Translations under genes and position numbers: made by a program
The notes under the pieces: generated by a model
The model's input: the letters and a program-made list of their open reading frames with translations, nothing else
The model's database searches: none
Told to the model about the DNA's origin: nothing
Part shown: positions 54,491 through 64,000 of the stretch, one piece after another
Position numbering within the stretch: position 1 is the first letter of the stretch
How the letters are laid out: every line of letters starts with the position of its first letter
Assembly (NCBI GenBank): GCA_936450465.1
Contig: OW388292.1
Location: 7,707,756 to 7,771,755, forward strand
DNA length: 64,000 nucleotides
Direction: 5' to 3'
Origin: Gibbula magus
Lineage: Eukaryota; Mollusca; Gastropoda; Trochida; Trochidae

Positions 54491-54783
54491 AAGAATAAAG
54501 AAGTTGTATATCCATAAAACTGTCTCTATTTCTACACGAATTAGTCACGAATGGTTTACGATGCAACTACGAATTAAAAATTTGTAGTTGATTCGTGAAA
54601 ATTTTTGAACAAATCAAAATTTGTTCACGAATGCCACGAATTAGAAGAATGTTGCCGAATCAACTACGAATCATTTATGAATACCAAGAATTAATTACGA
54701 ATTGTCTACGAATTTTCACGAATGTGAAAATTTTCTCTTTCGAGATGATTCGTGACAATTCGGCTCGTAGTGAAATAGGGGCA

Positions 54784-55510
54784 TAAGAGATTCAATGTAC
54801 AACATCACAGGTTCAAATATGGCCGCCGAGTGACGTCACATTACACGCACTCGTTTATATAGTCTCTTAATGATACTCTCTAAACCCGGCTGCACGTGAT
54901 AACCTCTATACCAAAGGTTATAATATCAATACATTACAATTACTCTGCTTTATTTTTATTGTTTAACATTAATGCTTGTTTTTTTACAGATATGCTTCAT
55001 ACTTTGCATACCAATCTACCACTACGTCATTCCAAATTTAGAGGAAATTGAAATGAATTGCAATTTAAATGAAGAGGTATGTAGAATACTTATTTTTATT
55101 TTGCTTGAATGTTTTTAGCAATGTATTCAAAATGTTAAGCTAAGTGAGACAATGGATAAAGAGATAAAGTGTAAAGAATGTTTTGGTGACAATCAGTGTT
55201 TTAAGTAGTAGTAGAAGTAGTAGTTTGTGCTCTTCTACCTAAGGTTACACATGCCTGTGCTCTGAATATGCACATTGCATGGATAAAAGTGCTTCATTAA
55301 TGGACTGACTTTCTACACACAGATGAGGATGATAACAGACATATTAATTTCATTTAAAAAACGTTGGCTATGGTTTTCTTGCAGTTGTGTTTGCATTTAT
55401 TTTAATCTCTATATTATTTTTTAAATCATTGTACTGAGAGAAAGTTTGAAAAGAAGACATTGTTTCTACAAATGAACTAATCATGCAGCTCTATAGCTTG
55501 ATAGGCTTTG
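54784..55510. other. Intergenic DNA with one exon-like segment
   Basis: The segment 54991-55077 has a good acceptor (TGTTTTTTTACAG) and donor (GAAGAG|GTATGT) and is open in phase 0 (ICFILCIPIYHYVIPNLEEI). It may be an exon of an unrecognised gene. Nothing connects to it convincingly within the window. Confidence 0.35.
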
Positions 55511-56050
55511 TTAACCCCCGGGTGAAACCCAAGGGGGTTATTGTCATGCCGCAGCCCGTCCATCCATCCGTCTGTCCGTCTCGAAAAGGGTACTTGTGTT
55601 CTGAAATCAACTCCTTCCACAGTTTTTGACCAATCTTTCTGAAACTTTACACATGCTTTGGATATACATTCGTTGATACGCATGTGCTTTTTTGGGACCT
55701 ATCACATTAATATTTTCAGAGTTATGGCCCTTGACTTAGAGCGTTTGGCTTCCAATTTCAGACTGACAGTACCTGTGTTCTAAAATCTATTTCTCCCACA
55801 GTTTTTGATCACTCGTACTGAAACTTTACCATGCTTTGGATATACATCGGTGATACGCATATGCTTTTTTGGGACATATTGGATTGATATTTTCAGAGTT
55901 ATGGCCCTTTACTTTCCAATTTTAGACTGACAGTATCTGTGTTCTGAAATGAACTATTAGATATTTGACATGCTTAGTTATTTTTAATAACTCATTAAAT
56001 TACCCTTACATTTAAAATGCTTTTTTGGACAATAAGGAACCCGGGTGTTC
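55510..56050. repeat. Another Helitron-like family with CCCGGGT hairpin
   Basis: The start is TTAACCCCCGGGTGAAACCC with AAGGGGGTTATTGTC, followed by CCATCCATCCGTCTGTCC and two-plus diverged units of about 200 bp (ACTTTACACATGCTTTGGAT; GTTATGGCCCTT). The end has AACCCGGGTGTTCTTG near 56038. Confidence 0.6.
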
Positions 56051-56450
56051 TTGTGCTGTCAGAGTACTCTTGTATGATAAGTCAAGGCATCTGGCGTCCC
56101 TCGATCCATCGGTCTCTAAACTTTTCATGTGCAATGGAAAACCCCTGGGGGAAGATGTTGCTCCTGGCCCCTATCAGTGCCGATCTCGTCTGACCTGATG
56201 ACAACATCAAATTGTACAAATTTTGTTAAGCTACAGAGCCCAAAGCTCTTTCTTTGCCAAGGCTTGTATCTGTCTTCTTGTTCATGTTCATTCAAGAGTC
56301 TACAAGGAGTAAGGCCTGGCTGTGGTATGTGATAAAGTTTAACGATTATTATTTCCAACCTGCTCTTGCTACTGCTTTTAGTTGAATTAGATGCTGGTCA
56401 ATGTAATTTTATTTCCCTGTCTTTGCTGGTCTGCCTTGCTACGTTAACCA
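56051..56450. other. Intergenic DNA
   Basis: No supported gene. Overlapping 67-77-codon frames on both strands (56125-56358) have no recognised domain. Confidence 0.4.
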
Positions 56451-56453
56451 GGG

Positions 56454-56570
56454 GCCTTATTCTTGAAACGTTCGTAGCTCTACGAACTTCTTTAGTCCAT
56501 TCTTTACATATGGGCTACGATCAAAGTTAAGAATTCTTAAGGCTACGAATGTTTCGAGAATAAGGCCCCA
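56454..56570. mobile_element. Short foldback MITE (GGGCCTTATTC ends)
   Basis: GGGCCTTATTCTTGAAACG at the left is mirrored by CGAGAATAAGGCCC at the right, and further inward GTTCGTAGC pairs with GCTACGAAT. A possible CAG duplication lies outside the ends. The length is about 117 bp. It forms an extended hairpin and is clearly non-autonomous. Confidence 0.78.
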
Positions 56571-56610
56571 GGTTTTGAAGTCTTGATTACATCTTTGTAT
56601 ATTGCTTTTT

Positions 56611-57185
56611 AGCACATGAGGCCTGAAAGGTCTGATGGGCTTATGGCATGTCATGGCATCCGTCCATCTGTCCTTCTAGGGAGCTGCAATTTTGTGTACA
56701 GACTCATTGGCCAATGGGGATTCAAAAATTGTAGATTTGGTGACCCTGTGGCCTCAAATAAGGGCCTTGCAAGCTATAACCTAAAAACCTATTTTCATCT
56801 TCTTCTCCAGAACGAAGAGAGCTAGAAAGCTAAAATGTTGTGTACAGACATTTTAGCCAATGGGGATTCTAAAGATTTTGTGACCCCATGAACCCAAACA
56901 TTAAAATTCTTTTCATCTACTTCTCTAGTTCCAAAAGGTCCAGAGAGCTAAAAAGTTGTGTGCAGACTCCTTGGCCAATGGGGATTCTAAATTGTAGATT
57001 TTGTGACCCTATATGACCCTAAAAAGAGTCACAGGAATCATGGCCTTAGAAACCTTTTTTCATCTTCAGCGCCATGAGCTGTTATTAGTACCTGGATATA
57101 GGCGCCTGTACAAATATCCATTATTATTTATTATTATTATCTTCTTCTCCAGTACCAAAAGGTCTAAGTAGCTGAAAAGTTTTAA
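56611..57185 (+). repeat. Helitron-like family fragment, truncated
   Basis: TTTTAGCACATGAGGCCTGA starts the copy at 56609. Three to four units of the ~145-bp repeat follow (TTTTCATCTTCTTCTCCAG, GTGTGCAGACTCCTTGGCC), broken near 57070 by a GCGCC...GGCGCC stem and a TATTATTATT run. Confidence 0.62.
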
Positions 57186-57446
57186 CTGACTGAATGAGTA
57201 CTGTTCATATACCGGTAGTTATCCTGCTCAAAATCCCACTTCCAACTCCATGTGGTGAACAGGGGTTAACTGATTAAAATCTGGCCAACGGAAGGGGTTA
57301 AACTAATCAACGCAAATGAAGTAAAATATTCCGCACATATGAAGTAAAACATTCTGCACAAATGAAGTAAAACATTCCTCGCAAATGATATGCAGATCGG
57401 CGCAAACGTAGAACTTTAAAAACCTATTTTATAATAATAGTAATAT
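57186..57446. repeat. Spacer with short 23-bp repeats
   Basis: At about 57300-57400, CGCACATATGAAGTAAAACATTC-like units of about 23 bp repeat three to four times. The rest is unique AT-rich DNA up to the DIRS 2 terminus. Confidence 0.6.
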
Positions 57447-57949
57447 TATTATTTAAATACCTATCTGTTGACTAGACCTACTTGCCTTACCTCCTATAGG
57501 TAATGCTATTTCAACCTTAACACAGACGAACTTGAAGAGTGGAGAAAGGGTGCGTAAAATCCCTTATCCAAGGGCCGGTTAGTCTAGGTGGTCTCGTGAC
57601 GTCACTACCTGTTCATGTCACTCTCCTATCAGTTGCAGAGCAAGACAGACGTGTTTGTTTTGTTCTGAGACTGGGTATTTTTAGCGACTTTGTTGCTAAC
57701 TTGCTAGCTATCTCTTACTATTTTGAGGGATATTTTCAACTAACTATCTACAATTCGTCGTTAGCAGTTTGTTTATCAATCTGTTTTAGTAGGTGTTGGG
57801 GTACAAGGGCCTTGTTGACATGTGCTGGATGTGTGGCTGCCTGACAAGGTAGCTGCTTGCCTTGCACGTGCAGCTCGTGTCTTTTGTTTCTCTCTCACCT
57901 GTCTTCATTGACTGCATGGTTCGCTCGGCTTGTAAAGTCGTACCCTCCG

Positions 57950-59270
57950 CCAGTCCCTTTGTTCGCTTAAGCTTACGCTTTTGTGAGCTTGCCTTCGACT
58001 GTCGGTTTGCCTTCGGTTGTTGACTCGCTTCGCCATACGCCTGTGACTTGCTTCGCCTGTCATACGCCTTCGGTCCGTATCTACTACCTACGCGTTTCGC
58101 CAGTCATTCGCCTAGCTTATCACTACGCGAGCGGACCCTTCGCCAGTCATTTGCCTTTGGCTTGATTCTACTGTACTAGCATCTACCCGCCAGTGTCTCG
58201 CTTACGCCAGTCACTCGCTTCGCTAGTCTATCGCCTTAGGTTGAAATCAACTTGACTCGCTCTGTCTCGCCAGTGATTCGCTTCGCCTACCATTCGCCTT
58301 TGGCTCCATTCTACTTGACTCGCATCTACCCGCCTGCGTCTCGCTTACGCCAGTCACTCGCTTCACCAGTCCATCGCCTTAGGTTGAATCAACTTGACTC
58401 GCTACCCGGCGAACCCCCCTTTGACAGTATTCCCCTTTGGCTCGATTCTACTTGACTCGCATCTACCCGCCGGTGTCTCGCTTACGCCAGTCACTCGCTT
58501 CGCTAGTCCATCGCCTTAGGTTGAATCAGTGGGGTTCGCTTCGTCTCGCCAGTGATTCGCTTCGCCAGTCACTTGCTTCGCCAGTCTTTCGCCTTAGGCT
58601 CGATTCTACTAGACTCGCATCTACACGCCAGTGTCTCCCTCACGCCAGTCACTCGCTTCACCAGTCTATCGCCTTAGGTCGAATCAACTTGACTCGCTTC
58701 GTCTCACAAGGGACTCGCTACGCCAATCATTCGCTTCGCCAGTCATTCGCCATAGGCTTGATTCTACTTGACTCGCATCGTCTCGCCAGTGATTCGCTTC
58801 GCCAGTCACTTGCTTCGCCAGTCTTTCGCCTTAGGCTCGATTCTACTTGACTCGCATCTACACGCCAGTGTCTCGCTTACGCCAGTCACTCGCTTCACCA
58901 GTCTATCGCCTTAGGTCGAATCAACTTGACTCACTTCGTCTCACAAGGGACTCGCTACGCCAATCATTCGCTTCGCCAGTCATTCGCCATAGGCTTGATT
59001 CTACTTGACTCGCATTGTCTCGCCAGTGCCTCGCGTAAGCCAGGCACTCGCTTCGCCAGTCTATCACCTTAGGCTCATCGCTCGCGTTAGGCCCGATTCG
59101 ATTTGACTTGCATCGTCTCGCCAGTGACTTGGTTCGCCTGTCATTCGCTTCGCTTGTCATTCGTTTCGTTAGTCTTTCGCCTTTGGTTTGTATTTTTTAT
59201 TAGTCTCGTCTCGTAAGTGGTTAACTTAATCAGTGTAAGCTGGTTCGCCAGTCACTTATCTTGACTAACC
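57950..59270 (+). repeat. TCGC-rich modular repeat in the DIRS 2 leader
   Basis: Pyrimidine-rich modules such as TCGCTTCGCCAGTCATTCGCC, TTGACTCGCATCTAC and GTGTCTCGCTTACGCCAGTC recur irregularly (TCGCATCTAC near 58176, 58321, 58456, 58614 and 58851). A 237-bp segment (58679-58780 region) is repeated at 58916-59015. Open frames here are stop-free by composition only. It lies between the left terminal repeat and gag. Confidence 0.82.
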
Positions 59271-59358
59271 ATTACTTGATATTGGCCTTGTCCTCTTCGA
59301 GTTCGGAGCCTTGTTTCAACTCTCTCGATTAACTATCGGAGGAGTTTGTTGGTTCTTA

Positions 59359-59387
59359 CGCTACGCTACGCTACGCTACGCTACGTA
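59359..59387. repeat. (CTACG)n microsatellite
   Basis: About six tandem CTACG/GCTAC pentamers lie in the leader before gag of DIRS element 2. Confidence 0.9.
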
Positions 59388-59533
59388 AGTGTCTTGCGTT
59401 AGTGATTCGACTCGTCTAGTGACTCGCCTCTTCTACGCTACGCGTGCAAGTGTCTCGTCCTTCTCCCTACTGCGTAAGTGACTCAGCTGTCACTACCCTT
59501 TGCCTACGTCACGTGTGTCACGCCGGCTCCGCC

Positions 59534-60870
59534 ATGTACTCCGCCTTTTGTACTAATTGCGGAGGGAGGAAGTCTGCCACCAAGGATCCGCACTTATTAT
59601 GTAGAAAGTGTAAGGATCATTGCGAAGACGAGTATCGTTGCGATGAGTGTGCACTATCGTTGCGATGAGTGTATACCTCTCTCCGCGTCAGACTTCCTTG
59701 CGTATGTCAACGCCATTCGAAAGTCCGTGGCCGATAGGGCTTCGCTTCAGAAACGTGCGTCGTCAACTCAACGTCGTCAGGTTTCTCCCATTCGTCATCT
59801 GTCTCCGGAGGAGGGGGTAGACATTGTCCTCACGGAACGGGCTGATGAGTTCGACCGTGAGTCGCCCATCGTATCCGAATCCGCTAGGGGTTCGAGAGAT
59901 TTGCTCTCTCCCCCTTCGCGTTCACGTACTCTTCCGCGGACACACGTGTTGTCCCCCCCTTCACCAGACAAGCGTATGTCTCCGCTTAGGCTCAAGGTCA
60001 GCGCACCCCCTACGCTCAAGAGCAAGAGGAAGAAGACCAAGCAGGCCAGATTTGACAAAGTCAATCCGGACCTCCTCCTTGCATCCGTTAAGGATATGGT
60101 CTCTTCTTTGCTCAACGCTCGCCTGGGTCCGCTGACTGTACCTACTCACGCTACTCACACTGCTATGCTACCGGGTGAACCCAATGCGGACCTCGTGTCT
60201 CAGGGTTCGCGTCCCACGTTCTCTAGGGCCTCCGGGTCCGCTGCCTCCTCGCGTACTGCTCACACCCCTACGCGTTGTGTCACAGTGGTATCGCCCACCC
60301 GTGATGTGGGGTCACCGGAGGATCCGCCAGTGATCGACTCAATCGCCATGCTATCCAAAGTGGCCTCTTCGCGGAGGTACCAATCAGTCAAGTTAGCGTG
60401 GCGGGACCTCGGTCGTCGGCAGCCAGGAGGGCTTCCTTCTGCCCTGAAGGCGTGCACCTCCAGCGCGTCTCGCTTTTCCGCCGCATAGACTTCTGCTAGA
60501 CGCCACCGAGGATATGGAGCAGGTCATCTCGGCTGCGGTTCCCAACCGTCTGCTTCCGCCTTTAGTGGTGCCGGACAGGCGCAGACGGCAACTGCCTCTG
60601 TATCCGGTTCCATTCCAAATCGTTCCGCCCACTCTAGATCAGGGTGCGTATCGGTTGTTTGCCCCCGACGCGCCTCATCGCGTTACTGATGCGCAGTTTA
60701 CACATCTCGACAGAGAGGCTCGCACAGTGTTAGGCTTGGACAACAACGTGGCTTTCACCTGTCAGGCGATGCTTGCCTGTGCCAAGCAGGCGGGCATGGA
60801 GTCGGGTGACCCAGTGTTGTTTAAAGCATTCGGCAATGTGGCTGCGGACCTGGCGCAGATCATGTTATCT
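59534..60870 (+). pseudogene. Gag-like ORF of DIRS element 2, frameshifted
   Basis: From ATG at 59534 the frame encodes MYSAFCTNCGGRK, then CRKC and CDEC. This triple CxxC arrangement is spaced like that in DIRS element 1. A 22-bp duplication (TATCGTTGCGATGAGTGT repeated at 59633 and 59655) shifts the frame, which then continues to 60488: SASDFLAYVNAIRKSVADRA, Ser/Pro-rich linker, basic RSKRKKTKQARFD-like region, IDSIAMLSKVASSRRYQSV. After a further shift it continues from about 60514 with the conserved-looking FTHLDREARTVLGLDNNVAF and PVLFKAFGNVAADLAQIMLS. It probably binds nucleic acid; this is inferred from position and the Cys motif. Confidence 0.7.
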
Positions 60871-62493
60871 GCAAGTGGAGATCTTAATCTCCAAAGGGGC
60901 GGTGCAGGAGGTCCTGACCCCGCATCTAACTCCGGGGTTTTACTCCCCAGTGTTCGTCATACCCAAAAGGAATTCGAAAAAATGGCGGCTCATTCATGAC
61001 TTGAAGGTATTCAACCGCTCCTACCTCGTTCGGCCGCCATATTTTCGACTTTTGACTCTTCCGTCTGTAATGCGGTCCTTGGAGCGCTCAGACTACATGC
61101 ATGGTGTCTCTCGATCTCCAGGATGCGTACCTGCATGTTCCGATTCACTATCGGGATCGCAGGTACCTCCGATTCATTCTGGACGGGAGACATTTTCAGT
61201 GGTGCGTGCTCCCGTCCGCCCCCTGGCTTTTCACACGTGTGACTCCAGCCCATCGTCCAATTCCTGCACCAATGCGACATTCAGGTCGTTCTCGAGGCGC
61301 AGCTCAGGTTCACAATAGACCTTTTCTGTCGTCTAGGATGGTTAGTGAACATAGAGAAGTCGGACTTGGTTCAGGCGTCTCGTCTGAAGTTCCTAGGGGC
61401 TATCCTAGACACTCAGCTGTTCCGCGGGTTCGTCACGAGGGAACGGATGGCTCGTTACGATCGCCTAATGGATCGCGCGCTCTACGCATCGCTCTCCCTA
61501 CGTCAGTGGCAAAGAGTATTGGGGTTACTAACATCAGCTCAGGACCTGACCCGCAGGGGGAGGTTGTTCCTTCGCCCGTTACAGGTGTTCCTGAATCCCC
61601 ACATCAGGGAGACGCGTTGCTGTCACAACATAGTTTTGACCCCGGACCTCCATCGGTTCCTAGCTTGGTGGCGGGTGGACGAGAGTGTGTTCACCGGTGT
61701 TCCACTTCGTCCTCGTCCCCCATCAGCTCACCTGTTTGTAGACGCCTCCACTCAAGGGTGGTCCCCATCAGATCGGAACCAACACATCAACGTCCTCGAG
61801 TTGGACGCAGTACGTCTTGCCATTCAGCACTGGCAGTCCCTCTTGCGAGGCCAGTGTCTGCTGGTTCACACGGACAGTTCAGCAGCTGCTTGGTCAATAA
61901 ACAAGCAGGGGTCCACCAAGGCAGAGTCTCTGCTACCCGTGTCACTCCAGCTCTTCGAACTGGTGGACGAGGTGGACCTGGACATTCGAGCAGTCCACAT
62001 TCCAGGTGCCAAGAACATCTTGGCGGACGCGTTGTCGCAACCAGATGCCCCTCCCCCGACGGAGTGGCAACTGAATCCGGTGGTTTTCAGGGGGTTGTGT
62101 CTCCAGTTCGGCACCCCTCTGATAGACCTGTTCGCGATGTATCTCAACCACCAATTGCCGACCTATGTCTATCCAGTGCCTGACCCACTAGCATTGGGCT
62201 TAGACGCGCTCTCGTTAGGGTGGGAGGGGATGGACGCCTACGCTTTTCCTCCGCCGGCCATCCTCTCCCAAGTTGTAGCCAAGATAGGAGCAACTCAGTT
62301 TCTTCGTCTCCTTCTGGTCGCCCCTTGGTGGCCAGCCCGACCGTGGTTCGTTCCTCTCCGACGGTTCTGTCATCGGGAACCAGTTCCGATTCAGTCACGG
62401 AGCGATCTGCTCATCAGCAGGCCAAGCGGAAGGTTGCACGAGAACCCTCAGGTGTTCTCCCTTCACGCCTGGCTTGTATTAAAAGAGGGCTAA
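60871..62493 (+). pseudogene. Reverse transcriptase-RNase H of DIRS element 2 (broken)
   Basis: The fingers region is in one frame (GAVQEVLTPHLTPGFYSPVF, VIPKRNSKKWRLIHDLKVFN). It shifts near 61098 to the palm motif A (SLDLQDAYLHVPIHYRDRRY), then near 61240 to a third frame with PIVQFLHQCDIQVVLEAQ and LGWLVNIEKSDLVQASRLKF. Family members carry a YxDD box between the last two segments; here the sequence runs directly from IQVVL into EAQLRF near 61290, so motif C is missing. RNase H follows: FVDASTQGW, HINVLELDAVRLAIQHW, VHTDSSAAAW and NILADALSQ keep the D-E-D-D residues, though the stretch between FVDASTQGW and the acidic helix looks shortened near 61762. It ends with LLLVAPWWPARPWFVPLRRF and a tail to 62493. 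Confidence 0.86.
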
Positions 62494-63525
62494 GGAGCAG
62501 TGGGTACTCAAAGTGCGTCGCCAATGCCATAGCTACCTCTCATAGGAAGACCACTAGGGAACTCTATGATTTCCAGTGGCAGGCCTTCGCCTCATTCTGT
62601 GCTCAGAGGGATTTCAGTTCCTCAGGTCGCGGAGTACTTGGTGTACCTACTCAACACCAGGCATCTTAAGGCGTCTTCAATCAACACCAACATGTCAGCT
62701 ATCCTGTCGGTGCTCAGGAAGAGATCGCCAGGGTTGGATGTGTCGGTCCTCAAGGACCTCATTAAAACCTTCTGTTCGGTTGACGGCAGGTCAAGGCTTC
62801 GTCCACCTGAGTGGGACTTAGCCGTTGTGCTCAACCACCTTCGCTCCGATACGTATGAACCGCTCTCCGACGTCACCATCAAGGTCACTTTTCTGGTGGC
62901 CATGGCCTCCGCAGCGCGGATTTCTGAAATCCATGCGTTGCAGGCGGACCTTCTACGTTTTGAGGTTAGGGAGGGGGGTTCGGCCTCTCTTGGGTTGGCT
63001 CCCGATTTTGTCTGTAAGAACCAGGCAGCTGATGAGGCTTGCCGTACATTCTCTATCCCGGCTCTGGGTTCTGAGTCGGGGGAGGTGGATCTCTCTCTGT
63101 GTCCTGTGAGGGCTTTGAGGTTGTACACGCAGCGTACCCGCAGGCTGAGAGATGGCAGACGTCGTCTTTTCTTGCCTCACTCGCCTAGAAGCACCAAGGA
63201 GCTATATATAGATAAGCGAGCGTTGGGCGTGTATCTAAGGTCGGCGGTCATTGATGCGTACAAGGCCGCTGATTTGCCTCCGCCTTCGCGTTCAAACCCT
63301 CATGAGATCCGCGCAGTATCAGCCACGATGGCGTATCACTGCAACATCGCGGTTTCGGATATCATGGCAGGATGTTTTTGGAGTTCATCAGAGGTTTTCG
63401 CAAACCATTACCTACGAGATGTCTCAACAGCAGATCTTGAAGGCATCTCTAGGCTGGGTCCACAGATCTTCGCTCAGGCGAAGGTGGTCCCCCCAACCAG
63501 ACCAAGAAGGGGTCAACCCCCTTAG
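62440..63525 (+). pseudogene. Tyrosine recombinase of DIRS element 2 (one frameshift)
   Basis: The N-terminal domain (RLACIKRGLRSSGYSKCVAN, HRKTTRELYDFQWQAFASF) is in the frame ending at 62669. A shift near 62612 leads into the long frame ending at TAG 63523-63525. That frame carries VAEYLVYLLNTRHLKASSIN, the first catalytic Arg in AMASAARISEIHALQAD, the HxxR box in NPHEIRAVSATMAYHCN, and the terminal tyrosine in SEVFANHYLRDVS. All expected catalytic positions (R, HxxR, Y) are present, so only the one frameshift appears to disable it. Its role is integration of the circular DIRS DNA. It is followed by a pyrimidine-rich 3' region and the internal complementary region. Confidence 0.9.
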
Positions 63526-64000
63526 GAGCTTTAAGGCTCATTGTAAATAAACATGGTTTACATTGCTAGCTCTCGTGTCTGTTGGTTTTTCTTTAACTTC
63601 GCTTTAACACCCCCCTCCCTGTTGGGGTTGGGGGGCAGTGTGTTGATCGGAATATGAGTGGCAGGGGGTGTCTCTTCGATCCGCTTAGCGGTAGAGATGG
63701 TATCTTCCGGGCTGTGCCTTGTCCTCAGGGTGGAGGACTCGTAGGTTAGCTTACACTCAGGGCTAGTCGCTGGTCTCTTCACTACCATGTATCTACTGAC
63801 CCGCCTCCTTGCGGTGGGATTCTAGGCAAGTAGGTCTAGTCAACAGATAGGTATTTAAATAATAGTACGTTTTTGATTAAACATAATTATTTATACTTAC
63901 CTGTTGACTAGACCTACGCTCTAGGCCCTCCCATCCTCCCCACTTGGTCTGTCTTGCCTTTTGGGACTTTCGGAGAGTGACATGAACAGGTAGTGACGTC
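63526..64000 (+). other. DIRS 2 3' region and internal complementary region
   Basis: Non-coding 3' leader, then the internal complementary region (about 63820-63920) joining sequences complementary to both element ends. The right inverted terminal repeat is present from about 63890 to the window edge, ending AACAGGTAGTGACGTC. Confidence 0.82.

Larger units (their letters stand above)
52865..54531. mobile_element. Head-to-head pair of Penelope-like 3' ends
   Basis: Arms 52901-53709 and 53725-54533 are essentially perfect inverted copies of 809 bp around a 15-bp spacer. CTACACGAATTA occurs on both outer sides (52853-52864 and 54532-54543), a target duplication of about 12 bp. About 36 bp (52865-52900) lie only at the left end, reminiscent of the short terminal extension described for Penelope elements. 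Each arm holds a GIY-YIG endonuclease and a 3' non-coding part. Reverse transcriptase is absent. Confidence 0.85.
52512..54783. mobile_element. TAA-flanked MITE, host of a Penelope insertion
   Basis: TGCCCCTATTTCACTACGAG at 52512 is exactly mirrored by CTCGTAGTGAAATAGGGGCA ending at 54783 (inverted repeat of at least 27 bp), with TAA on both sides (52509-52511, 54784-54786). A 3-bp TAA-type duplication fits PIF/Harbinger-like elements. The MITE's own sequence (52512-52864 and 54532-54783) is packed with ACGAAT/ATTCGT motifs. The rest is the inverted Penelope pair. Confidence 0.83.
57447..64000 (+). mobile_element. DIRS-like retrotransposon 2, right end outside window
   Basis: The left terminal repeat starts near 57447 (ATTATTTAAATACCTATCTG, TTGACTAGACCTACTTGCC). 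Its inverse appears at the right: GGAGAGTGACATGAACAGGT at 63973 mirrors ACCTGTTCATGTCACTCTCC at 57609. The internal complementary region lies at about 63820-63920, where AGTAGGTCTAGTCAACAGATAGG is followed by TTACCTGTTGACTAGACC in opposite sense. The order is leader repeat, Gag-like, RT/RNase H and recombinase, all plus strand. It is better preserved than DIRS element 1 but still has frameshifts and internal deletions. Confidence 0.87.

Noticed and set aside
58252..58850. Ser/Arg-rich frames in the TCGC mosaic
   Set aside because: The modules lack stop codons by composition; no start context and no conserved domain.

Overview
This is a gene-poor stretch of an animal nuclear genome made almost entirely of satellites and transposable elements. 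AT-rich non-coding DNA, GT-AG introns, a tRNA-derived SINE, DIRS, Penelope, hAT and Helitron-like elements all point to a metazoan. The SINE 3' tail (GCGGCGTTAAACCC) and the many Helitron-like units with a tandem-repeat core are, to my knowledge, typical of molluscs. A bivalve or gastropod is therefore my best guess, not a proof. No prokaryotic features (operons, CRISPR, rRNA) are present.

Layout. 1-2.87 kb: diverged ~195-bp satellite A, broken by two palindromic insertions. 4.45-14.78 kb: a very large inverted structure, with a 200-bp satellite B forward (4.45-9.5 kb), nineteen copies of an unrelated 61-bp repeat (9.5-10.69 kb), then satellite B reversed (10.69-14.78 kb). 15-20 kb: SINE copy, CpG-rich palindrome cluster and dispersed repeats. 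20.27-32.54 kb: a decayed DIRS-like tyrosine-recombinase retrotransposon with inverted terminal repeats and an internal complementary region. Its gag is split by a hAT-like element and its right terminal repeat is split by a 5-kb Helitron-like element carrying ~32 copies of a 145-bp repeat. 32.6-35.94 kb: a second Helitron-like element split by a hAT-like element that itself holds another Helitron-like insert.

35.97-48.1 kb holds the best candidate host gene. Six plus-strand exons with compatible phases at every junction would encode a 306-residue secreted protein of unknown function: signal peptide, acidic linker, cysteine-containing C-terminus, and AATAAA downstream. Its introns are filled with transposons, including a SINE with clean target duplications, a terminal-inverted-repeat element carrying the start of a RecQ-like helicase, a TTAA MITE and a 57-bp VNTR.

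48.6-57.2 kb: Helitron-like fragments and a TAA-flanked MITE (52.51-54.78 kb). The MITE was invaded by a head-to-head pair of Penelope 3' ends, each with a GIY-YIG endonuclease. 57.45-64 kb: a second, better preserved DIRS-like element whose right end leaves the window.

The most informative observations are the nested, target-duplication-dated insertions. Close behind come the two DIRS elements, which share an N-terminal triple CxxC Gag motif but lost different reverse-transcriptase motifs, then the foldback/helicase element family and the inverted Penelope pair. All functional calls are from reading the sequence; no database search was possible.
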